NCBI RefSeq assembly: GCF_001039355.2 | Contig: NW_019773714.1 | Span: 263,790-324,199 of the forward strand | Length of the DNA stretch: 60,410 nt | Direction of reading: 5' to 3' | From: Lingula anatina | Lineage: Eukaryota > Brachiopoda > Lingulata > Lingulida > Lingulidae | Made by a program: the position numbers and the translations under genes | Shown here: piece by piece, positions 20,801-33,000 of the stretch | Layout of the letters: the number at the start of each line of letters is the position of its first letter | How positions within the stretch are numbered: position 1 is the first letter of the stretch | The notes under the pieces: generated by a model | The model's input: only the letters and a program-made list of their open reading frames with translations | Told to the model about the DNA's origin: nothing | Databases searched by the model: none

Positions 20801-21536
20801 CATTTCTGCAGGCCATGATAATTTCCAGACTGAAAGCCCTATCGCCATGTTGGATGTCTTCCGTTCTTTTTTACTTGTTGACAACTTGAACCAGATGTGG
20901 GATGACCTTCACAAGCTAAATAAACGTAAAGATGGCTCAGTGAGGCTGGATATAGTTCTAGACAATGCAGGGTTTGAATTGATTTCTGACATGTGCCTAG
21001 CTGAATTTCTGTTAACATCAAAGATGGTTAGTGAGGTGCATTTCCATCCAAAACGCTTCCCATGGTTTGTGTCTGACACCACTAAAAAGGATTTCATATG
21101 GACTCTGGAGACGTGTCGGACATCGGACAACAAGGCCATGGCTGACTTTGGTCAAATGTGGGAGGAGAGGCTGGTTGACGGCTCATGGATCATCAAGGAG
21201 CATGACTTTTGGACCCTGCCCCATGATTACCATGACATGGAGACCATTGCTCCAGACCTCTATGCCGACCTCAGCAAATCAGACTTGATACTCTTCAAGG
21301 GAGATTTGAACTACAGGAAGCTGGTTGGAGACAGGAACTGGCCACACACTACCCCTTTTGATGTCGCCCTCAGAGGTTTCCGACCATCAGCCTTGTGTGC
21401 TCTTCGTACTCTTAAAGCAGATGTTGTTGTTGGACTTTTGGAGGGGCAGGACAGAGTGGCATGCAAGCACACTGCCAGGTGGATGGTTACTGGAGAATTT
21501 GCTGTAATTCAGTACTGTGAAAAGAAATCACAGTAG
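16719..21536 (+). CDS. ARMT1: ARMT1, DUF89-family metal-dependent phosphatase
   Basis: Exons: 16719-16762, 17903-18008, 18298-18536, 18911-19076, 20769-21536; total 1323 nt, 440 aa, phases all match and length equals the vertebrate protein to within one residue. ARMT1 belongs to the DUF89 family of metal-dependent phosphatases thought to remove damaged phosphometabolites; a PCNA carboxyl-methyltransferase activity has also been claimed. Exon 3 has SKLRNEVQTDK and WLYVECYMYRRI; exon 5 starts LDLWGNKCDLS and holds the metal and catalytic residues Asp250-Asn251 (VLDNAGFEL) and Asp288 (WFVSDTT), then LILFKGDLNYRKL. Exons 2-4 occur a second time at 19355-20528 because of the N junction at 19262. 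Joining both sets would break the phase, so only one set is real. Confidence 0.95.
17811..19261. repeat. 1451-bp near-identical duplicate, first copy
   Basis: Matches 19263-20713 base for base at a constant offset of 1452, with only one difference noticed (T at the position that is C near 19890, changing Cys to Arg in exon 3). The single N at 19262 separates the two. This is the pattern of an unmerged contig overlap. Confidence 0.92.
19355..20528 (+). CDS. ARMT1: ARMT1 exons 2-4, second assembly copy
   Basis: Exons 19355-19460, 19750-19988 and 20363-20528 repeat exons 2-4. Exon 20363-20528 ends in phase 0 and joins exon 5 at 20769 directly, so this set and the set at 17903-19076 are interchangeable. 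Not an extra gene. Confidence 0.88.
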
Positions 21537-21590
21537 TTTGTGCCATATTCAAGTCTGTGGGTAATGTATGAACAGGCAGCATTGGACTTG

Positions 21591-21596
21591 AATAAA
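21591..21596 (+). terminator. ARMT1 polyadenylation signal
   Basis: AATAAA 55 bp after the ARMT1 stop codon, followed by a T-rich stretch. Confidence 0.75.
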
Positions 21597-23265
21597 GTAT
21601 AAGACCTTCATTTTTATCAGGGTAAATCAAATTCTATGCCATCAATGTGATATTTTGATAACTTGATAGATTAGAATTAGACTAATGTAATGAAACAAAT
21701 ACATGACCATTAAAAGTTGGTTTTGAATTCTTGGGCATGAAGATAAATATATCATGGGGATGTGGTTACATATGATGCGTGCTATGCTTAAAACTTAATT
21801 AATGCACAAATATCAAAAGTTCTTTTGAACAGAAACCTATCTGCTATGTGTGTCTTCCTTTCACAAATAGTGTTGAATGTCTATCAACAGCATTGAACTA
21901 CAGTTCTGTATCCAAAAAACAGTATTCCTATTTAATCTGTGATGAATTATTTGGTTGTGTGCTGGTCTTTTGTTAACAAATATGTGTTACACATTTATCT
22001 TAATAATTAGGGTTAGAACCATTTTCAAGAAAGCTTCCAGAGCAATTTTTGAGAATAATAAAAGTTACTTGTCTTATTAACTAGCAAAAATGACAGATAA
22101 TCAGTTGGTTGAATGTCCAAAGATGAAAAACTTTAGTACAAAAGGTATATAATTATACTTATGTGAGAAAATGCATTCTTTTCCCAATGTCATTCAATGT
22201 GCAGTCGATCTCTAATATTCTTTCATGTAAGGTCAATGCTGTGATGAAACATATATTATGGTATGATATATATTGTAGCTTATGTTAAGATAATTCTGCA
22301 TGACAAATGTACAGTTTCATTAAGCACCTCATCTTAATGGTTAAAATGTTTATTTCAATTTAATTTAATTTAAGACTCTGCATATTAGAATTGGCTTTGT
22401 ATTAAAGTTGTTACAACTGTGGTTCTTAAATAATAACTGAAATCAACTATTGTGAAATGTTTAGTCTCTTTTCAAAGTGGATATGGAAGCCGTTTGATTA
22501 AATATTTGACAACAAGTGTTCTCAAATCTAAATGATCTGAGTATATTTTTTGTTCTAAAACGATCATTTTTCTTTAACCAAGAAGGTCATAGTTTTGAGG
22601 AACGTTCGTGGTCAAGAAAGTACAGTAGGTTGATAATTACTGTGATAGTGACACGTTTTGATACACCATTTATTACACATGACATAAGTTAAAATGTAAA
22701 ACGACGATAGAGATTGCTTCAGCTTTATTTGCAGGAATTGTGATCGTATGTAGCAAATGACAATACTAAAATATATATAACTTCTTACAGCCACAAAATT
22801 TCACCTGAAAAAAAAAAACAGCTGTGAGTATGAGCCACTGCTGACGTAAACTAAGTATTGTCCCACCGAAAGGGTGTTTTATGTTCGTTTTGCAGGGAAA
22901 GGGTGGTGAGAAGAACACACTTTATCCTAGTTGACGGCGGCGTCCGGTTTCTAACGTCAGGGTTGTATTACAGACAGTTGTGTTTGAAATGTATTAAGGT
23001 TTAAACGATTCCATCCACAATTGAAAATCGACATTCTTCCAACTTCTGAATGATAATCTTAATCCAAACTTTTCTTAAGAAAAATAGTTCCAAAAAGTCG
23101 ATCAAGTATTACGGATTTTCCAGGTTTATTACTCCCTATGCGGTCTCAAGTTTCTAATATTGCGCTGGCATACATTCCTCGATCTCTTTTTCTATTCACA
23201 GCGGTGAATGGCACGGTTTTGCGTGGTTAAGATGTTTTTATTAATATTTCTTCACCTTGACAGCT
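21597..23265. other. Intergenic region between convergent genes
   Basis: AT-rich, no exon or repeat that I can recognise. TTTATT at about 23236-23241 is AATAAA on the minus strand, 25-30 bp beyond the stop of the next gene, and is its likely polyadenylation signal. Confidence 0.6.
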
Positions 23266-26046
23266 TCACAAAGCTAAGGTGTAGTTGATTTTGAAAGGCA
23301 ACTGTGGTTTAGGAGCATGTTTTCCCTTCAACACCTCTAAATGTAGCTTGACCTCTCCGTCGATGGATTTTAATTCAAAATTATTTTCAGGACGCGTTCT
23401 GGAGGGCGATGTCTTGTGACAAGGGTTTTTACTGTACAGCGGGTTCTCTATACCATCGACTATCTGGCGTTTGTTGGTCTTGCTTTTAATCTGATATACC
23501 GCTACACCGAGGTACTGCGGGTCTATGAAGCAACTGGAATGGATGAGGATGTGGATGTTATTTTTTCTATGAAGAAAAAAGTTTTCAGTCTGATTTCAAT
23601 GATGTTGCGAATAATTTAAAGCCACAACCTGAATTATTCACCCTGTCGATTGTTACCAACCGATTTTCGTAATATTGTCAAATAAGAAAAGAATGGGCAC
23701 AATTTAATACAATATATTGTGATAGTGCAGAGCCCAGGGGTTGCTGAAAAATCTAAAATCGCTTAATTTACATTTGAAATAATTTTGCATCTAGTCTAGG
23801 GACTTTCAATCATTGTATAAAAAATATTCATCATTCTATGATAATTTAACATCCTTAACTGTTGCAGTAATTACTAGAAGTATATATATATCTCAAGGCA
23901 GAGGCACTGAGGGTAGATGAGGGGAGGGATAAAGGGAATAACAACCTGAAATCTTCCTTCGTGTCTTCATATCTGATCACGACGTCCATTTTTCCCTTCG
24001 GATGCGTCCACAGTAAATATCCGCGATCTGCAGTAAGAAGCGCCGTGTCAACTATGTATCCGCTGAAATATAACAGTAAATCATATCATTATTGCCTTCA
24101 TTATTGAACCCAGTGCTTTCGAAAAAACTAATCTTCACACTAAATACACATGTAAAATTATATGCGTTTAATATTACAGTTGATAATAATGCTCTTTTTG
24201 ATGTATGACAATGCTTCACGCAAGCATTGAGGATATTTATCAATACTGGTGATATCCTTGCGACCAGTCTAATTGCAGTAAAATAAAAAGAAACTCATCT
24301 TATCCGTTTACTAATAGCGTTTTCTCTCCCCACGAAAATAATGCACTTCAGAAAATTCCAGTGGAGAAAATCTGCTGTGTTCAATATATTTAATGTTCAT
24401 ATTATCATAAAGTCCACATTTCTTCTTAACATAACTTTTTAACTAAGATAATGGACGATGATATCAATGTCTTATATACTGACAATCTTTACTCATTGTT
24501 TTAATGAATATCATAATGTTTTATGGGATGCGTCTCCCCTCTTTTTCTCTTTTTCGCCTTTCCCCGGTGGCGAATAAATAAAATTAATAACTTACTTTCC
24601 AACCCATCTTCCTGGCTCTTCCACTGAAATATTGTTCTCGTGATCACTTCCATCTTCCTCTCCAGTCGATAAATTATCTTCGGACTCGTTGCTTCTTCTA
24701 TGTTTTTGCCTTGTGAAAGGAAGGCGTGTTTTCAGACGGCCCTCTTTCTCCGAACTTACAGCCTCATCTACAGATTTTCTATTGTACGAAGTATCTGTGT
24801 CAAATGTTAAGCTACTGCGTCTCCTGTTGCTTCTAGAACTGGAAGGGCTATGAGTAGTGTCATTGTTGAAAGAACTACCAGGCGAATTTCTTTTCTCCAA
24901 ACTGCCTCTGCGCACTGGGGTGTAGGTGTAACTGTCGGGATCTGAAGAGTATACTTTTCTCGACGAGACCAAACTCGATGTCGGAGTCGTGTAGCCATCT
25001 AAAGAATAACGCGACTTAACCGGTGACATATAAGGGTTATTACTCCTCAAAGACGTAGCACGGGGTGTGTAACTGGAACGCGGTTTTATGTCCTCCTTGC
25101 GTAGATATCTCGATGCATATTCTGGGGTGGAATATTTGTAGTCAGTCGTACTGAAGCTCGTTCGCCTTGAAGATGGGAACAAGAAGCTGTCGGCATCGTG
25201 AACGTCGCTGCTTGGAAGGCCATTGGTGATTGACCCTCTCCTTCCTTGAAAGTCGTCATCAGCGTCACCATCATCTAATTTCCTAGAAAAAAGTGGCGAA
25301 GCAGGCGAGTTGGACAGAGATCGCGGTGGGTTGTGAAAATCGTACAGGAGGGGGGTTAAATATTTGGCTTTATAATGGTGATCAACGCTCTTTTGTGAGT
25401 TGACAGGTGACCTAGGCTTTAAATATGCCAAAAAAGTTTCGCTTGATGAAGTATTCAAGTCATTTGCTACGTTAAGTTCAGCTCCTGCATGTCCCCTGTT
25501 TGGGTTTTCAGAGACAGAGGCCTCTGCAGCGTCGTGATCAGTAATCGTTACAACTGGAGCTCTGGTTGGAGAGGGAGATTCATCTTTTGGCAGTGTGTGA
25601 TAATTACTTTCTCTTACTCTTATCCTAGACGCAGCTCTATTTTCATGCACTCTGGACTTTGGCTCATCTCTAGGCTCCAGGTAACGGGCCCTGACGGCAG
25701 CAATCCTCTTATGAAGGTCTTCCAATTCCTTGTCGTTTTCCTCGCTTCCAAATGCAAAAGTCCCAGATTCGTTTTCGGAAGAATTGTCGCCATTTTTGTA
25801 AGGTTTATAAGAGCCTTGTGCTCTCTTATTATAACTTGAAGAACTGTCCAAATCTTTATCGCCTGGTTCAAAAGAACGCCGCCATGATCTCCTGTCCAGT
25901 TCTTTCAACTGTTCCTTCAGACGTGAAAACGATGATTTGTTTGATAATATAAAATCATCATCGTCATCATTGACTGCATGTCTTCTGCGATTAGGTGTTT
26001 TCGCGTTGGTAGCTCCATTTGTTGAGTTGCTAGATGGCGTTGACAT
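23266..26046 (-). CDS. Unrecognised 566-aa Ser-rich protein with a C-terminal beta-rich domain
   Basis: Three coding exons: 26046-24596, 24062-23946, 23398-23266; 1701 nt, phases match, stop TGA at 23266. The start MSTPSSNSTNG lies one base after a splice acceptor, so an upstream noncoding exon exists. Residues 1-480 look disordered: an acidic run (DDDDD, 26-30), charged helical bits (FSRLKEQLKELDRRSW; KELEDLHKRIAAVRARYLE) and many SP, RRxS and RSSY-type phosphosite-like motifs. The last two exons encode a compact, hydrophobic, strand-rich segment (GYIVDTALLTADRGYLLW, KMDVVIRYED, VKLHLEVLKGK, LPFKINYTLAL) that could be a C2- or immunoglobulin-like sandwich. I do not recognise the family and give no function. 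Alternative: a cytoskeletal or scaffold protein, judged only from composition. Confidence 0.85.
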
Positions 26047-28130
26047 TCTAAATAAAAAGTATAAAATTATTTCAAACATAGGCATAAAATACTCATTTCA
26101 ATTTATATTATGAAACTTTTACCAAAATGAATTCATTTGCTTGCTGTCAAATCATTGCTATAATCAAAATATTTTAACGAAGATCTGTTATCAGCGACAT
26201 GACACATATACAGATGCCAATAATTAGCATCCTTTAATAAATGCACGCAAAGATTTGCGCCTAGAAAGGAACGGGTCAATATTACCTGGTCGGATCTATC
26301 TAGAAGCGTTCTGTATACCGTCTGCCTCCTTCTACAATATATGTCCTCGCTCAGTGAATGCTTACTTGTTTGACTTTGTCATGAGTCACTAAAAGCCATG
26401 GAATACAATGGTCTCCCTCCATCACTCCATTGAAATGAAATGACAGTCTGCTAGAGTGTTTTGTAAACCTGTCGAATTCAGGGCACTCGAGAACACGGGT
26501 TCTAAAATAGACTGCCTCTTGCTGTGCAAGAATGTCGTCTGGGTACACACCTGAGTAGGCGTGGCCGTGTCCCAATGCTTAATCAAACTTCTTTCCTGGA
26601 TGATACTCCCAAAATGGCCACGGTTTATCAAAGCATCGGTCACTGCAACTCTTTTCGTCACGAGACAGACGCTATTGGCGCTCCAGTGGATCGGAAAATA
26701 TCAGACGATCACGTACAGATCAGTCTGACCATTCTAGAGACTATCAACCATACGTATCATAATCACCTCCCCGACTACTCTCCATGATTTGAATACACAA
26801 TTTACGTATATTTACCCCGAAATACCTTCCTTTTGTTGACTTACACCTCGTTTACTTGCACTCAAAATACAGCTTATTTGCTTTACTACTAATAGTGCTT
26901 TTAACAGCACACAGATCACAGTAGGAAACTAAGGGGTTCTTTTGTCAAACAGGCCATTAATATTAAAAGCAAATGGACCAAATAAAGGCATACGTAGTTG
27001 GTTAGCTACGATTCTTTCACAGAGCGGGACATGGAAAAGTCTGGGTGGAGGCTTTGGCCAATCGTAATAACTTGCGACCAAGTGACGTCGCACGTTTTTT
27101 TTATAATTTCTTTGTCACGCTTTTCTAAAATTATAAAAGCAAAGTTATGGAAGTCCTATTCTAATGGCTGATGGCAGCTAGCGACGATTAGACAAAAAAA
27201 AAAAAAAGATTTTGACAGTGACATTGACGTCATTTATTTAACTGGGCATATCTAATCACAAATTGCTGTATAATGAATAAACGAATACGCGCCACCAGTA
27301 CATAAAACAAACTGAGATTTCTATCTTTATGAGAAATATTTCAAAGACATAGGAGCAGATTTTAACCAAAAATTACGAAACAAATATAAATCTCGCTTTT
27401 GATGCTTTTTAAACCCGTTTTATATCAACTTCTCATAATCGATTTTCATAGGAAGTATCAAAACTTGTTATCAGATTTTGTTTAGTTTCAATGGTTTCCA
27501 CCGAAACTCACTAAAATCGTGTTTCTAAGCTAAACTAAACTTTTCTGAAGATGGAATATCTACGTCATAATTATCATCAGTAAAGAATCGATTGTTTTTA
27601 ATGTAAAAAACAATAAATCCATCCCTATGCCCTCCATACCAATTCTGTAACTGCATTAAGGTCAAATAATAAAATCCAACTAAACATTTACAATGTTATA
27701 GAACAATATGCATTTATTCATAATTATTTACACAATTTGCACCTTTTACAAAGCCAACAAACAAAGCGTATATGTTAAATAACAAATATTTTGAATTAAT
27801 TTTGCTTTAACAGGATTTAAATTTGCTTGATGTGCTTATTCAAAATATTGGCAGTTTTCTTACTTAACTTGGAACATTTCCCACAAGAGTTTTATTTCTG
27901 AACTATAAGAAAACTTAAATGTAAAATTAAGGCAACAGTCAAGCTTTTTTTTCACATATTAATATGATTATATAAAAGGTAACTTTAAGTTATTCTGTAT
28001 GGAAGGTTAAATGATCAGAAATATACAGACAATTAAATTGCTTGTTAATAAAAGTAAATTAAAACAATATCAATTATACATAAAGAATATATCAAAAATC
28101 AATTATCAAATATTCATAACACTGATTGTC
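26047..28130. other. Upstream region of the 566-aa gene
   Basis: The noncoding first exon implied by the acceptor at 26047 must lie here. A CCAAT box near 27058 and a CRE-like TGACGTC near 27081 are the only promoter-like motifs seen. Short ORFs at 26351-26787 overlap on both strands without domains. The rest is AT-rich. Confidence 0.4.
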
Positions 28131-28132
28131 AA

Positions 28133-28420
28133 TATGGAGACATGCTAGTTGACTCTTTAAGGTCGTATAAAGGTCATATAAAGTAGCCAGCAGATTTAAC
28201 AAATTCAGACAAGTCTTGGGAACAGGGTTTATGGAGACAAGCTAGTTGACACTTTAAGGTCAAATAAAGGTCATAAAAAGTAGCCACCAGGTTTAATAAA
28301 TTATTACAAGTTAAATCTTGGGAACAGGGGACATGGAGATATGTAAGTTATCACTTTAAGGTCATATTAAGGTCACATAGTCAGGCTTGTTGATTTTGGA
28401 CAAGTTAAATCTTGGGAACA
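28133..28420. repeat. Three ~100-bp tandem repeats, each with a DR5 AGGTCA pair
   Basis: Three diverged units share ATGGAGA, TTTAAGGTC, AAAGTAGCCA and CTTGGGAACAG landmarks. Each holds two AGGTCA-type half-sites in direct orientation 5 bp apart: 28160-28176 (first half AGGTCG), 28257-28273 and 28359-28375. AGGTCA with a 5-bp spacer is the classic DR5 site bound by RAR/RXR-type nuclear receptors. Binding here is inference. Confidence 0.75.
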
Positions 28421-28759
28421 AGAGAAGTGAGAGACAATATATTTTGAAAATAATCCTTGCAAATAACATTACAAAAGAGCCCATTAGTCTTTTGAACCAA
28501 TGGCAGACCCAAGCATGTGCAACGCCTCTCCCCACACCTCTGAAGTCCTGCTTACCAAGAGAAGGTGGAGGGATAAGGTGTGGAACAAGACAAAGCCAAG
28601 CAATTTTCGCAGCTACTTGCCCTATACATATCTAAGTAAAATTGCTTTTGGTGGCCACAGTAAAAAAAAAATTATCCTTGGCCCCCACCCCTTTAGCTCA
28701 AGCCTGGATCTGCAGATTACGAATTTCATTTAGATTAGCAAAATCTCTTGAAATGTTAG

Positions 28760-28971
28760 GCTCTATTCCCATAGATTTTAGATCGATCTATCCCCGTGGG
28801 GAGTCTCACTAGATTACTTTCAGATAAGCCGACTTAAATGTCCGTCCCGCCTACTACAAGCTGTAAGAGGGTAATTAACTTTCATGTCCACCCGGCTGAC
28901 AGCTATTTAGCGTGAACCCCCAGGGAGTTAGGTCGATCTAAAGTAGGTCGATCTAATCTATGGAAATAGGG
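28760..28971. mobile_element. 212-bp MITE, copy 1 of two in the window
   Basis: The ends CTCTATTCCCATAGAT and CCCTATTTCCATAGAT (reverse complement) are inverted repeats, followed on both sides by AGATCGA. TGTTAG is repeated at 28754-28759 and 28972-28977, a possible 6-bp target duplication. It is about 90 percent identical to 50743-50952. No coding capacity. Confidence 0.85.
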
Positions 28972-28977
28972 TGTTAG

Positions 28978-30082
28978 ATAATAAGCTAAATGTACAGTCA
29001 TACATTAGTACCTCAGCAGTAGATTTTTGACACCTCTTAAGCAAGGCAAATCACATCAATCACATTTGACACAAGCACCAGCTTTTCAATACAACTGATC
29101 TTACTCTATCTTAAAATAATTATTAGTTCTGACATTAAATGACGAGTAACTGTCTTATAAACAGAAAAACAGATACATATATAAACAACACAATCCCTAT
29201 ATTAAATGACAAATATACTTAAATCTGATTACAGTGTTACACCTTCATTTCAGCAGATGTGCATCATAAAAATGGATTTCCAAAGTAAAATATCAGCAGA
29301 TTTTTTTCAATACTGCAGTCAAAATGCAACAGCTGTATATCACGTGTCTTCTTATACATAGGCAAGTTGAGTAATTTACTCCATATACCAGCTATATGAC
29401 ACGTCACAAAATACACAGGTGGGAATAGAAGCAGCTTGTTCTCATACAAACCCTACATACAATCAAAATACCACATACATGTAGAAGCAAGCACCATTTG
29501 AACCAGGGAAATATTTACTTCATGTTTCAAATATCTACCTCACGTCAATACAAACTGGAACGGGACTTGCACATAAAAATGGGAACATTGTATAAGCATG
29601 ATTAGACCTCTCATATGAGTACAAGCAGAAAATCATTTTATGTGGTTACATTGTCACTTTAAAATCAGTTGTATACATAATAAAAATGTTTAATCAGAAT
29701 TATTGAAAAAAATGGCAGCTTTCCTTTAAAACCCACACTGTACTCTTAAATTTTTTTTCTTGTAAAAAACCACAATGTACTCAGTGTCACATTAATTTGT
29801 AATCAAATTATGCTTTTTTAGTCATCACTTCACAAATATCTGGATGACACCAATTCCCTTGCATGTGTTTCTTGTATTATGCAAAAAGAAAGAAAAATGC
29901 TGCAAACAAAAAAAGAGCCCACTTTTAGATCACAGTAACCTAGCAAGCATCTACATTATCCGCACTAGCTTATCATTCTTTAATGAAAATCCTTGTCTGT
30001 AGGAGTTCTGTATTAAAATCATTCAGCATAGTTCAATTAAAATCATTTCACTTTATGCCATAGAAAGTGCCACCATTTCATA
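28978..30082. other. Region 3' of the membrane-protein gene
   Basis: No exon, hairpin or repeat seen; presumably includes the 3' UTR of the gene ending at 30083. Confidence 0.4.
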
Positions 30083-33000
30083 TCAAGGGATATGAGGAGC
30101 TGGTGGAAGTGGTCGTGGTTTTTGCACTGCTTTGACACTTTTCTTTTTCTTCCTTTCTTTTTTCTTAGGTTCTGCAGAACTGTCTTGAAGAGGGATTTTA
30201 TTTTCATGATTTATCTGGTTATTATAAACATCAAGACCATTGTTATTTTTGTTCCACTGATGGGATAGTGGAGGTACTGATTGTGGTTGATGTTCCGCTG
30301 GGTGCGCATCCGCAGAGGAGAATGTGTTTTGGTTCGGGGTTTCTTCCACACTTGCAGAAACACTCGGCACAGCAGTTTTCAATGGCCTAGATGTAATGTT
30401 TCTTCCTTTAGGAGATTGAGGGGGAGTTTTCCCATTTGGGACATTCTTTTCATCAATATCATTAGCATTTTCATAAATATTCTGTCTCCCCTCTTCGTAT
30501 GTTGGTGCCTGTGAGCCAGAAAGGTCAGCTGGCGCGGTTTTCTCTACACCAGCAGAAACACTTGGCAGAGCAGTTTTCGGCACAGCAGTTTTCAAAGGCC
30601 TAGATGTACTCTTTCTTCCTTTAGGAGATGAAGGGGGAGTCTTCCCATTCGGGACATTCTTTTCATCAATAACATTAGCATTTTCATAAAAATTCTCTCT
30701 CCCCTCTACAGGTGTTAGCGCCTGTGAGCCGGACAAATCGGTTGTCATAGCATAGTCATTCCCATGTTTGGATTTCTTCTGAATGTACTTATGACCTCTG
30801 ATTTGGAAATTGTGCAAAAAATTGTTGTTGTCATGGCATCCTGGCCCTACACGAAACCTACTTATTAAAAAAAAACATAAAAATTACTATTTCTGCAATG
30901 GTGTTTAAGTTCTTTTTGACTGACATTTGTTTTGTTAATATAAAGGACTCTTAAATAACAAATTTATAAAACTGCACTATCAGAGGGTAAATTAGTTAAA
31001 GTCTTACAGTTTTTTTCCCTTCTTCTTGAAGTATATGACAACTATGATGGCAACCAGACAACACAGCCCAATACAGCCAAATACCACTCCAAGCAACCAG
31101 GAATTAGGCCCATTTCCTGAAGGAAATATAAAATGTAATATATACAGAATTACTGCATGGCATAGTTTCAGGAAATATTGAAAAACCGATGCCATAATCA
31201 ATTATAGATAACAATCTGTTGTATCTTCCTCACTGACATAAACTTATTATGTATTATTTATTATTACTCTGAAGATGAGAATTTTCATAACAAAAGAATC
31301 AAATATCAACCAGTAGCAATCAATCCCTAATACAACACGTTTTTAAACAAAAATGTTATTGATAGTAATCTATATAGCTCTGCATGTGGCATAATCATGT
31401 ATTTGTTAGTATGCTTACACAGCAAACACACTTAACATTGGTTATATGACTAAGTTCAACATTTCCAAATTTTTCTTTTTGACTAGCAAGAGACTTCGCC
31501 AGGATAATGCTTCTAAATTCTAACACAGTTTTTAGTTTTAAAAAAAAAGCACAATCATGTAGTGAAATGCCATAAAAGTGAGAACACATATTTAAGCTGA
31601 CTGTTAGAAATGAAAACAGTATTTTCTTACCAAAACCAACAGTGAATTTATCTATATGTATTGATATTGCAACTACACAAAATAAGAAACTAAATACAAT
31701 TATACACCATACTTATCAAATTAAAAGTAAATAAACACAATTCAGTCACACCATTCAAAAAGAATAAATACAAAGATTATAAATAGAAAGACATTCCCCA
31801 ATACAGCCTGCCCATAGAAAGATAATCAAGTGAGGGAGGGATTGAAAATGAAATGCTTATTTAATTAAATCAGAAACACATTTTAAAGTGGAAGCGCTGT
31901 CTCAGGATTGCAGCACACAGAGTCATGTAACACCATCGGTCCATTACACACCAGCCAGTCCACCATTTTGTACTTAGTCAGCATCTGACTGTCTACGTTC
32001 AATATTAGCTGCAGCCACAATTGCAAAATTTTATTGGGATGATAGAAGGCTTAAGCAACACACTTGTCTAAAGCACTGATAAATCTATATTAGATTCTTG
32101 TAGCACTATGAGCTAGCACAATTGAATTCAAAAATTTAAAGCATGAAGACGAATGCAATCTCATAGGTATCACATTATAATAGCATGGGGTATTATGTAA
32201 TTTTTATGCCTTCGTTTAATTTCTGCATATTGGTCTGTGTCCAACTGCTGACTGTACCATATAAAATTATCTGTTGTTTTCATATGAATTGCAAATGTAG
32301 GTAAAAGACTTACAGTGACAAGATAGTACAAGAAATAAGTAACACACAAATAGCACTAATTTTGCAATGCCTAGGAAAAAATACCAGAAGATTTCATAGA
32401 TACAGAGACCTGTGTTGTTACAGCACTCACAAGGCAGATCCACTCACTGCCAGTAATGATTGATGTTTTTTAGTGCACAGTGTCAGCTAATATGCAGATA
32501 TCTTGACTTCAGAGTTTCACTGTCAGCTTTAGTCTTAACTACAAAGCTCAAGAAGCCTAAGCCACACTGTCACCTACATGTAAGTGTTGAGCTACTGACT
32601 TCTTGAGGTTGAAGTTTGATGGTCTAAGACACTGTAAATTATTTGTTGAGCTACAGATCCCAATAGGCAGGCCTGTAGCCATGCGGTACCCCTTTCTGCC
32701 AGGTAAAATTTTACCTAGGTACTAGTACATGAAGGTTTCTTGGTAAAAGGTCCATTTTATCAGAACCCCCCCCCCCCCTTTTGGAACTGCTGGCTATGGG
32801 TCTTATAGGTCTAAGCCAGAAACAGGTTACAGGCCTTCATAAGTCTCAGAGCTGAGCTACTGATTTCAAAATATTTGAGGCACTGTAAGATATGGGCTGA
32901 GTTACTGATCTCAAAAAGTGACAGCAATATTTGTTAGACAGTAACTGAGCTGATGGTCCCTAGAGATCTGAGACAGCAGCTCAATGTATGAACTGCTTTG

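Noticed and set aside
28133-28420. CRISPR-like array
   Set aside because: Units are diverged head-to-tail satellites without constant repeat and variable spacer, in a eukaryotic genome.
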